In this document: piece by piece, positions 47,530-55,547 of the stretch
Position numbering within the stretch: the stretch's first letter is position 1
Layout: each line of letters starts with the position of its first letter
Source: Flavobacteriales bacterium
GTDB lineage: Bacteria > Bacteroidota > Bacteroidia > Flavobacteriales_F > PHOS-HE28
NCBI GenBank assembly: GCA_016717225.1
Contig: JADKGB010000033.1
Coordinates: 18,220-82,219 of the forward strand
DNA: 64,000 nucleotides
Direction: 5' to 3'
Notes under the pieces: generated by a model
The model's input: only the letters and a program-made list of their open reading frames with translations
Database searches by the model: none
What the model was told of the DNA's origin: nothing
Made by a program: the position numbers and the translations under genes

Positions 47530-48315
47530 GTGAGCTCCGCGAACCCGCCCCAAGGACCGGCACAGCACGAACAGGCCGCGCGCTTCTTCGATGAAGTGAG
47601 CGGCACGTACAAGGACAAGTACAAAGACCGCAGTCCCTTCCACCGCTACTTCTTCAACGAGCGGTTGGAGAAGGCCACGCGCGGGTTCGACCTGAGCGAT
47701 GCGGATGTGCTGGACATCGGCAGCGGCACAGGGGAGCTGTACGAGCACTTGGTCGCGCGCTTTCCGCGCATGCGCTTCCACGCTACGGACGTGAGCGCGG
47801 GCATGCTGGCCCAAAGCCCGGTGCCTGCGGAGCGGAAGTATGTGGGACATGCCTATGAGCACTCGTTCCCGGTAAAACGGTTCGATGCGGTCTTCATGCT
47901 CGGTGTTACCACCTACCTGACCCCCGAGGAGTTGGAGAAGAACCTGGTCTTCATCGCCGACAGCCTAAAGCCAGGAGGGCACGCCATCATCACCTTCACC
48001 AATGCTCATGCGCTGGACAGCTGGACGCGGAATCTCGCGCGCGGGCCGATGAGCTGGTTCGCCCGCAAGGGCAATGTGCTTTCCAGCGGCTTGAAACTCT
48101 GGATGTATGGCTGTGGCGATGTGCAGCGGATCATGGGCCGGCACTTCCGCATCGAACGGCTGGATGTGCTCAATCACACGGTATTCCCGTTCAACCTGTT
48201 ACTGCAGGGGCTTTCACTGCGCTTGGCCCGAAGGCTTTCGCGGCTAGAGGCCATGCCGGCCTGGCTGCGTTGGCTCAGCAGCGATCTGTTGGTGCGCGTA
48301 TCGAAGAAAGTTTGA
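47530..48315 (+). CDS. Class I SAM-dependent methyltransferase
   Basis: 261 residues from the GTG at 47530. An ATG at 47476 is open too, but it would translate the inverted repeat, so I reject it. VLDIGSGTGELYEHLVARF is the SAM-binding motif I, FDAVFMLGVTTYLTPEEL the motif II/III region, and SLKPGGHAIITFTN follows. The substrate is not evident. It precedes the exopolysaccharide genes on the same strand, with 114 bp in between, so it may serve that pathway, but this is only position. Confidence 0.85.
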   Translation: MSSANPPQGPAQHEQAARFFDEVSGTYKDKYKDRSPFHRYFFNERLEKATRGFDLSDADVLDIGSGTGELYEHLVARFPRMRFHATDVSAGMLAQSPVPAERKYVGHAYEHSFPVKRFDAVFMLGVTTYLTPEELEKNLVFIADSLKPGGHAIITFTNAHALDSWTRNLARGPMSWFARKGNVLSSGLKLWMYGCGDVQRIMGRHFRIERLDVLNHTVFPFNLLLQGLSLRLARRLSRLEAMPAWLRWLSSDLLVRVSKKV

Positions 48316-48429
48316 TCGGAAAGGCAACCGTTGGTGGTATAGCCGTCTACAAGTCACGGTGAACAAACTAGCCATGTATCGATAGGTCGGTTAAAGCGCT
48401 AACGGGTACCTTCGACGTCCTTAACTACT

Positions 48430-49657
48430 ATGCCCCGCGTACTTCGCATCATCAACCGGTTCAACCTTGGCGGGCCAACGCACAACGCGGCATACCTCAC
48501 CAAGCACTTGCCACCTGAGTACGAGACCTTGCTCGTTGGTGGTGCTCAAGAGGATAGCGAAGAGGGAAGCGGGCACATCTTGAAAGGTCTTGGCATCGAG
48601 CCGCTCATTTTGCCGGAGATGCAGCGTGAGGTAGCTCCATGGCGTGATCGGTCCGCTTATCGGCGTATCAAAAAGCTGATCAAGGAGTTCAAGCCGGATA
48701 TTGTCCATACCCATGCTGCGAAAGCAGGCGCTGTAGGGAGAATGGCAGCGAGCGACATGGGGGTGAAGGCCATTGTGCACACCTTTCATGGCCACGTTTT
48801 CCATAGCTATTTTGGACAAGTGCGAACCGCGCTGTACAAGAATGTGGAACGCTTCCTGGCCAGACGCAGTGATCGGATCATTGCCATCAGCGAGATCCAG
48901 AAAAGCGAATTGGTCGATGAACACCGGATCTGTTCCTCGGAAAAAGTGAGCGTGATCCCGTTGGGCTTCGATCTGAGCAAATTCCAGCAGGAGCAAGCCG
49001 CAAAACGCGCTTTGTTCCGAAGGGTTTACGGTGTAGCGGACGATGAGATCGCCATTGGCATAGTCGGCCGCCTGGTGCCGATCAAGAACCACGACCTTTT
49101 CCTGGAAGCCCTGAAGCACGTTCGTGATCGCACGGGAAAAAAGGTACGTGCGTTCGTGGTTGGAGATGGGGAGGAGCGCGTACGGTTGGAGGCGCTTGAC
49201 CCGCGGGTTGGGCTTGAGCCAGGTGGCGGGGCCCTATTTCAATGGATCAGGATTTGGTCATGGGCTTAACGGGCACCCGATGGTGGAACGGGCCGATGTG
49301 ACCTTTACCAGTTGGATCAAGGAGATCGATATCGTCAATGCAGGAGTTGACGTGGTAGCGCTTACGAGTTTCAATGAGGGAACACCGGTAAGTTTGATCG
49401 AAGCCCAGGCTGCTAACCGGCCTATCGTAAGCACAAATGTGGGAGGCATCGAAAACGTTGTGCTGGAAGGAAGAACAGCTTTGTTGAGCGCGGTTTCAGA
49501 CCCCGGTCGATTCGGCCAGAACCTGCTGCGCGTTGTGGAAGATGACATCCTTCGTTCCCAGATGGCCGGTGGGGGGTGGGCCCATGTTCATGAACGGTAT
49601 CACTACACCCGGCTGGTGAATGATACGGCCCTTCTCTATCAACAGCTGCTCGGGTGA
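48430..49657 (+). CDS. Group 4 glycosyltransferase, one frameshift
   Basis: The first frame runs from 48430 to near 49200 (LRIINRFNLGGPTHNAAYLT, HTHAAKAGAVGRMAA, FHGHVFHSYFG, LVPIKNHDLFLEAL, FVVGDGEERVRLEA). The second carries on to 49657 (GLSQVAGPYFNGSGFGHGLN, DVTFTSWIKEIDIV, FNEGTPVSLIEAQAANRPIV, TNVGGIENVV). The shift lies within about 49195-49210, near the CCC at 49201. The full protein would be about 409 residues with the usual GT-B fold. It probably adds a sugar during exopolysaccharide repeat-unit assembly. The activity depends on whether the shift is real. Confidence 0.82.
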
Positions 49658-49675
49658 CCGGCAACGGTGGATGGT

Positions 49676-49683
49676 TACTTTTG
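49676..49683 (+). promoter_or_regulatory. Possible Bacteroidota -7 promoter box
   Basis: TACTTTTG fits the TAnnTTTG consensus, 17 bp before the wza-like ATG. No clear -33 TTG is seen, and the leader would be only about 10 nt. Confidence 0.35.
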
Positions 49684-49699
49684 CGCGAAATAGATCGGA

Positions 49700-50464
49700 A
49701 TGGTGAAGTCCTTGGGTTTGCTGGTCGTGTTGTGCGTGCTGTTCACGAGTTGCAACATCAACCGGGACATCATGTTCAAAACCCCGCTCGATTACAAGTT
49801 CGATCAAGTTTCGGACAGTTTGCCCAAAGCTTTCCGTATTCAGGCCAATGACCAGATCACGTTCCGGCTGTTCGCGAACGATGGTTTCCGGATGATCGAT
49901 CTGGTGGACGACAATGGAACCGGCCAGCGGAACTTGCAGCGCGCTGCTTTCAATTATCAGGTGGACTTTGATGGACAGGCGAAATTGCCCTTGCTGGGAT
50001 TGGTCCGTTTGGCAGGGTTGACCATACGGGAAGCGGAGATGATGTTGGAAAAAAGCTTCACGGTCTATTACAATAGGCCGTTCGTGCAATTGCAAGTGAA
50101 CACCCGGCGAGTGGTGGTATTCCCGGGGGGTGGTGGTGATGCACGCGTGATCCCCTTGGAGAACAGTAATACAACCTTGCTCGAAGCCATTGCGGCTGCC
50201 GGAGGATTGAGCCGGCGAGCGGATTCGAGAAAAGTGAAGGTATTCCGGAACGACAGTACGGGCGTTAGAAAGGTCTACCAATTCGACATGAGCGATATCA
50301 ACGGACTGAAGAACGCGGACATGGTCATGCTCGCGGACGATATCGTCTATGTGCAACCCAACCCGGAGATCGCGCGTGAACTTATCAATGACATCAACCC
50401 GTTCATTACCCTGCTAACCACCACTGTTCTGGTGATCGGTATAGTAAGGGGATTCAGCCAATAG
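49700..50464 (+). CDS. Polysaccharide export outer membrane lipoprotein (Wza-like)
   Basis: 254 residues. A lipoprotein signal with lipobox LFTSC (Cys18) is followed by the Poly_export domain (IQANDQITFRLFANDGFRM, VDFDGQAKLPLLGLVRLAGL, REAEMMLEKSF) and a SLBB-like stretch (TLLEAIAAAGGLSRRADS). A C-terminal membrane-like helix (FITLLTTTVLVIGIVRGF) would cross the outer membrane, as in Wza. It forms the export channel with the Wzc protein encoded 13 bp downstream. Confidence 0.92.
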   Translation: MVKSLGLLVVLCVLFTSCNINRDIMFKTPLDYKFDQVSDSLPKAFRIQANDQITFRLFANDGFRMIDLVDDNGTGQRNLQRAAFNYQVDFDGQAKLPLLGLVRLAGLTIREAEMMLEKSFTVYYNRPFVQLQVNTRRVVVFPGGGGDARVIPLENSNTTLLEAIAAAGGLSRRADSRKVKVFRNDSTGVRKVYQFDMSDINGLKNADMVMLADDIVYVQPNPEIARELINDINPFITLLTTTVLVIGIVRGFSQ

Positions 50465-50477
50465 CCCAGGAGAACAC

Positions 50478-52931
50478 ATGCTGAATGATGACGTCAGCAA
50501 CCGGGCGGTCAATATTGACAGTTATCGGGAGCGTATTTCGAACTTCAGTAACGAGTTCGATCTCGGGCTTTTCCTTTATATCATAAAGAGATCCCTCATT
50601 TGGATCACCTTGTGCGTGCTGTTGTCCATATCGGCAGCCTGGATCTATTTGCGGTATACACAGAATACGTATCAAAGTCGGGCAATACTGCAGCTGAGTG
50701 GCTCGAACACGGCCCAGAAAGTGTTGAACGTATCAAGTCTTGTAGAGAGCGGAACCTTGTTGGCAGAAGTGGAATTGATGCGCTCCAAATACTTCGTTGC
50801 CAAAGCGATCGAACGGCTCCCGGTCAAAGTGAGCTACTTCCTCAAGGGGCAGATCCTGACAAACGAGTTCTATACCGAAACACCGTTCACAATAGAGGAT
50901 TTCGAGATCCTCGACAACAACGTTCTTGATGTGCCGGTGATCATTGATCCGGGTGAGAACGGTACAGCCAAGCTGTCTTATATGATAGTGGGTCAGGAAG
51001 TCTCAGGCGTATACCCGCTCAACCGATCGTTCAGTACGCCTCATTTCAAAGGAGTAATACACACCTTGATCGGTTCCGCCTTGATAAAGCCCGAGGATGA
51101 TGGTGTCATGTATTTCGTACTGAACAGTACACCTGCCTTGGTATCCCGATTTGCCTCGATCATCGAAATAGGAGTTGCCGATGTGAATGCGAAAACGATG
51201 GTGGTTTCGTGCAAGGATCATAGTGCTTTTTTAGCGAGGGATCTGGCACAGGCGATGGCCGATGAGTTCATCGAATACGATGTTGAACGGAAAAGCGAGA
51301 GCGCCAAAAAGGTGCTGAAGTTCATCGAGGATCAGAAGGCGATCGTTTTCGATGAATTGCGCCAAAGTGAAGTGAAGTTGCAAGAGTTCAATATGGACAA
51401 CAGGATCAGCAATATGGAGGACCTGATGCCTATGTTGTTGAAGAGGACCGACGAGTACGAGAGCCAGATCGTTCAGTTGGAGATCGAGGATAATTTGCTG
51501 GATCGCATTGAGGTAGGTGCAAAGAAGAACCCGGAGGGTATCGATGTGTATGATCTGCTGCCTTTGTTGGTAGGGACTTCCTACGAGAACACCTTGTCCA
51601 AGCTCATTGCTTCAATGGAAAGCCTGTTGCAACGGCGGGAAGAATTTCTTGTTGAAGCCAAACCGGACCATTCCGCCGTATTGAACCTGGATAGGCAGAT
51701 AGACGTGCAACGGAGGCTCATTTTGGAAAGCATCGGCACTTTGCGCGATCGTTTGGCCTCTCGCAGAGCGGACTATACTTCACAGATCAACGCGTTCGAA
51801 AAGCGTTTTCTCACTGTTCCTGAGCAGGAGCTGGCGTACGGTCGGGTGCAACGGTTGGCCAGTATCAATGAAAAATATTACACGCAGCTTCTTGAAAAGG
51901 ACATTGAATACAGGATCAGCAACGCGGGTTACGTTTCGGACAATCGGGTATTGGAGCCGGCCCAGTTGGCGAGTTCGCCGGTATCACCGGATCGAGGGGT
52001 GGTCTTGCTCAGCTACCTGCTTACGGGGATCATCATAGGGCTCTTCATCGTACTGGTGCGGTATCTCCTGCACAACAACATCACGTCGCTGAACGACATC
52101 GCCCAATACAGCAACTCATCGATCGGTATCCTTGGCATGGTTCCCAAGTACAAGAAGGAGATCCCGGTAAGCCAGTTGTTGGTTGATAAGACCCCGAAGA
52201 GCTTGATAGCCGAGAGCTTTCGAAGCGTGCGAACCAATTTGCAGTTCGTGGATAATTCGCCAGGCCCCAAAATGTTGGCGGTAACGAGCACGATCAGCGG
52301 AGAAGGCAAGACTTTCGTGGTCATCAACCTGGCGGGTATCATCAGCTTCAGTGGAAAGCGTTGTGTAGTGCTCGATCTGGACATGCGAAAGCCGAAGATC
52401 CACTTGGGGTTTGGCGTGGAGAACACCCGGGGCATGAGCACCTTGTTGATCGGCAAGGACAGTGTTACGGATTGCATCCAAAAGAGCGCATTGAAGAATT
52501 TGGACTTCATCACTGCGGGACCGATCCCACCCAATCCCAGCGAGTTGATCCAAAGTGCGCGCATGCAGCAGATCCTTACGGACCTGAGCGCCACGTACGA
52601 TATGATCCTGATCGATAATCCACCTGTAGGGCTCGTTACAGATGGGATAAGCATGATCCAACAGGCCGATTATCCCGTCTACATCTTCAGGGCGGATTAC
52701 AGCAAAAAAGCATTCATCCACAATGTTGACCGCTTGATCAACGAGAATCGGATCACACGGCTGAGCGCTATTCTGAACGGTGTGGATATTGACCGGAACA
52801 AGTATGGATATGCCTATGGATACGGCTACGGTTACGGTTATGGCTATGGCTATGGCTATTATGAGGAGCGTGGCAAGGGTAGCGCGAAGCGGAAGCCTTG
52901 GTGGAAGAAACTCTTAGGTGCGGGATCGTGA
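50478..52931 (+). CDS. Polysaccharide co-polymerase and BY-kinase (Wzc-like)
   Basis: 817 residues. A first membrane helix (LIWITLCVLLSISAAWIYL, about 37-56) and a Wzz domain lead to a long periplasmic coiled-coil (about 260-460). A second helix (VVLLSYLLTGIIIGLFIVL) precedes the cytoplasmic kinase: Walker A TSTISGEGKTFVVINLA, Walker A' VVLDLDMRKPKIH, Walker B MILIDNPPVGLVTDG. The tail has about ten Tyr-Gly repeats (near 52804-52862) and a Lys-rich end (KRKPWWKKLLGAGS). Tail tyrosine phosphorylation controls polymer length in this family. Overlaps rfbC by 4 bp. Confidence 0.95.
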   Translation: MLNDDVSNRAVNIDSYRERISNFSNEFDLGLFLYIIKRSLIWITLCVLLSISAAWIYLRYTQNTYQSRAILQLSGSNTAQKVLNVSSLVESGTLLAEVELMRSKYFVAKAIERLPVKVSYFLKGQILTNEFYTETPFTIEDFEILDNNVLDVPVIIDPGENGTAKLSYMIVGQEVSGVYPLNRSFSTPHFKGVIHTLIGSALIKPEDDGVMYFVLNSTPALVSRFASIIEIGVADVNAKTMVVSCKDHSAFLARDLAQAMADEFIEYDVERKSESAKKVLKFIEDQKAIVFDELRQSEVKLQEFNMDNRISNMEDLMPMLLKRTDEYESQIVQLEIEDNLLDRIEVGAKKNPEGIDVYDLLPLLVGTSYENTLSKLIASMESLLQRREEFLVEAKPDHSAVLNLDRQIDVQRRLILESIGTLRDRLASRRADYTSQINAFEKRFLTVPEQELAYGRVQRLASINEKYYTQLLEKDIEYRISNAGYVSDNRVLEPAQLASSPVSPDRGVVLLSYLLTGIIIGLFIVLVRYLLHNNITSLNDIAQYSNSSIGILGMVPKYKKEIPVSQLLVDKTPKSLIAESFRSVRTNLQFVDNSPGPKMLAVTSTISGEGKTFVVINLAGIISFSGKRCVVLDLDMRKPKIHLGFGVENTRGMSTLLIGKDSVTDCIQKSALKNLDFITAGPIPPNPSELIQSARMQQILTDLSATYDMILIDNPPVGLVTDGISMIQQADYPVYIFRADYSKKAFIHNVDRLINENRITRLSAILNGVDIDRNKYGYAYGYGYGYGYGYGYGYYEERGKGSAKRKPWWKKLLGAGS

Positions 52932-53485
52932 TCGATGTTGAGCAGACCCCGTTGTCGGGGCTCGTGATACTCAAACCAAAAGTGTTCCGGGATGAGCGCG
53001 GTTGGTTCCTGGAATCTTACAACGAGCAAGGGTTCCAGAAAGCAGTAGGAACGAACGTGCACTTCGTCCAGGACAATGAGAGCCTTTCCCAGTCCGGGGT
53101 TCTGCGTGGCCTGCACTTCCAGGCAGCTCCACACGCGCAAGGGAAACTTGTGCGGGTTGTGCAAGGTGCTGTGCTTGATGTTTGTTTGGACATTCGCCCC
53201 GCGAGCAGAACCTTCGGCCAATATTTCAAAGTGGAACTATCCGGTAAGGAAAAGAACATGCTCTGGATCCCCGAGGGTTTCGCCCATGGATTCCGTACGC
53301 TGGAGGACAACACCATCTTCTGCTATAAGTGTACTGCACCGTACCATCCATCGAGTGAGCGAACAATACTGTGGAATGACCCGGGGTTGGGTATCGATTG
53401 GGGCATCGCCGATCCCGTGCTCAGTGGGAAGGACAAAATGGGCATGAGCTTTCAGCAATTCCGCGAACAATTGGATCATGTATAG
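52928..53485 (+). CDS. rfbC: dTDP-4-dehydrorhamnose 3,5-epimerase
   Basis: 185 residues from a GTG at 52928 that overlaps the wzc stop (GTGA). Family motifs are VFRDERGWFLESYNEQGF, SGVLRGLHFQ with the catalytic His, VLDVCLDIRPASRTFG, and WIPEGFAHGF. KCTAPYHPSSERTI follows near the active-site Tyr. It forms dTDP-L-rhamnose precursor; rfbA, B and D are not in this window. Overlaps the next gene by 8 bp. Confidence 0.95.
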   Translation: MIDVEQTPLSGLVILKPKVFRDERGWFLESYNEQGFQKAVGTNVHFVQDNESLSQSGVLRGLHFQAAPHAQGKLVRVVQGAVLDVCLDIRPASRTFGQYFKVELSGKEKNMLWIPEGFAHGFRTLEDNTIFCYKCTAPYHPSSERTILWNDPGLGIDWGIADPVLSGKDKMGMSFQQFREQLDHV

Positions 53486-54560
53486 CGGCACCCAGCTCTT
53501 CTTCATCTACAGCGGCCTGTTCTTTGGAGCGCTCATGTTCGCGCTTGTAACCAATAGCGTGTTCATGCGCTTCTTCCGGACCTTCGGAATTCGCGAAGGG
53601 CAGGAGGGGGTGGTGCGTTGGGCCGGTTCCCAGAAACCGGCGTTCGGCGGCATTGGCTTCTTCATCATTTTTCTCGGCGCTTTTGCCGTACACGGAGCAC
53701 TGTTCCCGAAACAGAGCGACCCGTTCCAACCGGAATTGCTGGGTCTTCTAGCGGCTACAGGTTTGGGGTTCCTGATGGGTTTGGCGGATGACGCGTACAA
53801 TACCAGGCCATTGCTCAAATTCTCTACCCAGATCGCCTGTGGCGTGCTGTTGGTGTTGAGCGGTACATACATACACGTGTTCGCCCAGGAGTGGATGAAT
53901 TATGGCATCACCTTGCTGTGGGTCGTGGGCATGATGAACTCCATCAATATGTTGGACAACATGGACGGTATCACCACGGTCACGGCTATTTGCATTCTGG
54001 CTTGTGGGTTGTTGTCGCTTTTGACCGGTGGGCCATTGGTTACCATCAATGTGGTCCTGGTGATCGGAATCATGGCCTCGTTGTGCGGTTTTCTCTTCTT
54101 CAACTGGAACCCATCGCGCATGTACATGGGTGACACGGGTAGTCAGTTCCTTGGGGTGTTCCTCGCATTCATCGGTATTCGGTGCTTTTGGAATTCGACC
54201 GGAATGACCGGCGCCATCGAACCTTGGCGGCAGGCGGTAAGCACGCTGATCGTGTTCGCCTTGCCCATCATTGATACAACTGTGGTCACCATCAATCGCA
54301 TCGCGCGCGGCGGTTCACCCTTCGTGGGTGGAAAGGACCATACAACGCATCACTTGAGCTACGCTGGCCTCTCGGATGCGCAGGTCGCCTTGGTTTTCGC
54401 CGGCCTCGGCGCGTTGTCCTTCTTCTTCGTTTTCGCCATGCTCAACTTCATCCCGGTGTGGTTGCCGTGGCATTCGGTGGTCTTCATAGCATACTTCTTC
54501 ACACTATTTGGTTTCCTGTTCGGGCTTACCAGGCGCACCAAAGCACCCGATACGGACTGA
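53478..54560 (+). CDS. WecA/TagO-like polyprenyl-phosphate sugar-1-phosphate transferase
   Basis: 360 residues, about eleven membrane segments. LMGLADDAYNTRPLLKFSTQ has the DD motif, NSINMLDNMDGITT the second catalytic motif, GDTGSQFLG the third, and GGKDHTTHHLSY the HxxH-type loop. It transfers N-acetylhexosamine-1-phosphate to undecaprenyl phosphate to start a polysaccharide chain. Position in the cluster fits exopolysaccharide or O-antigen initiation. Confidence 0.92.
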   Translation: MYSGTQLFFIYSGLFFGALMFALVTNSVFMRFFRTFGIREGQEGVVRWAGSQKPAFGGIGFFIIFLGAFAVHGALFPKQSDPFQPELLGLLAATGLGFLMGLADDAYNTRPLLKFSTQIACGVLLVLSGTYIHVFAQEWMNYGITLLWVVGMMNSINMLDNMDGITTVTAICILACGLLSLLTGGPLVTINVVLVIGIMASLCGFLFFNWNPSRMYMGDTGSQFLGVFLAFIGIRCFWNSTGMTGAIEPWRQAVSTLIVFALPIIDTTVVTINRIARGGSPFVGGKDHTTHHLSYAGLSDAQVALVFAGLGALSFFFVFAMLNFIPVWLPWHSVVFIAYFFTLFGFLFGLTRRTKAPDTD

Positions 54561-54596
54561 TCTTTGTGCCAGCCACCGAAAAGTGGTTGATACCCC

Positions 54597-55547
54597 ATGC
54601 GCCTGTTATCCAAAGCCCTGTTGATGATCGCCTTGCTGATGGGCGGTGCGTTCTGCCTGCACCTGTTCACGTTCAGCATGGCTGGCGCGGATACCGACCT
54701 GGATTACCAGCGGCAGTTCAACGAACGCTACCGTATTTTCAGTTTGACCCTACCCGCTGATCTCACGTTCTGTGGCGAACCCGTTCCGGTCGGCAAGCTC
54801 GATGTGCGCGAGCGTCTCGATCGGGAGTTATTGGTCAACACCTACTGGCAGAGCAACAGCCTGCTCGCACATAAGCGCGCCAACCGTTGGTTTCCGGAGA
54901 TCGAACGGATCCTCGATCGGGAAGGGGTGCCTGATGACCTTAAGTACATCGCCCTTATCGAGAGCGGCCTTGCGAATGTTTCCAGCCCGGTGGGTGCCAC
55001 GGGTTTCTGGCAATTCATGAAGGAGACCGCGATCGGGCATGGGTTGGAAGTGAACGCCGAGGTGGATGAACGGTACAACCTGGTGCGTTCAACGGAGGCC
55101 GCGTGCAAATACCTCAAGGAAGGGCGTGAGAAGTACGGTTCGTGGGCCATGGCCGGTGCTAGCTATAACCTGGGCCCAGGTGGATTGGACAAACAGATCG
55201 GCCGCCAGAAGAACAAGGATTACTACTCGCTATTGTTGCCCGAAGAAACTTCCCGCTATTTGTTCCGTGTGCTTGCCATGAAGGCGATCATCACCGATCC
55301 CGAACGCTACGGCTTCCATATGCGCGAGAAGGACCTGTACGCGCCGTATCGCACGCGGAGCATCACTGTGACCGGGCCCATCGATGACCTGAACGATTTT
55401 GCCGTTCGGCAAGGAACGGATTACAAGACGCTGAAACTCCTGAACCCGTGGCTGCGGGACATCACATTGACGAACGCCAAGGGGAAGGTCTACGAAATAC
55501 TGCTGCCGGGCGAAGGCTTCGATAAGCCCATGGAAGGTGATGAGTGA
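54597..55547 (+). CDS. Lytic transglycosylase (SLT domain)
   Basis: 316 residues with an N-terminal membrane anchor or signal (LLMIALLMGGAFCLHLF). The SLT domain includes KYIALIESGLANVSSPVGA with the catalytic Glu, GFWQFMKETAIGHGL and AGASYNLGPGGLDKQIG. The C-terminal 80 residues (ITVTGPIDDLNDFAVRQGTD) look like a degenerate LysM-type region. It cleaves glycan strands in the periplasm. Overlaps uvrA by 8 bp, an unusual but tight pairing. Confidence 0.9.
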   Translation: MRLLSKALLMIALLMGGAFCLHLFTFSMAGADTDLDYQRQFNERYRIFSLTLPADLTFCGEPVPVGKLDVRERLDRELLVNTYWQSNSLLAHKRANRWFPEIERILDREGVPDDLKYIALIESGLANVSSPVGATGFWQFMKETAIGHGLEVNAEVDERYNLVRSTEAACKYLKEGREKYGSWAMAGASYNLGPGGLDKQIGRQKNKDYYSLLLPEETSRYLFRVLAMKAIITDPERYGFHMREKDLYAPYRTRSITVTGPIDDLNDFAVRQGTDYKTLKLLNPWLRDITLTNAKGKVYEILLPGEGFDKPMEGDE

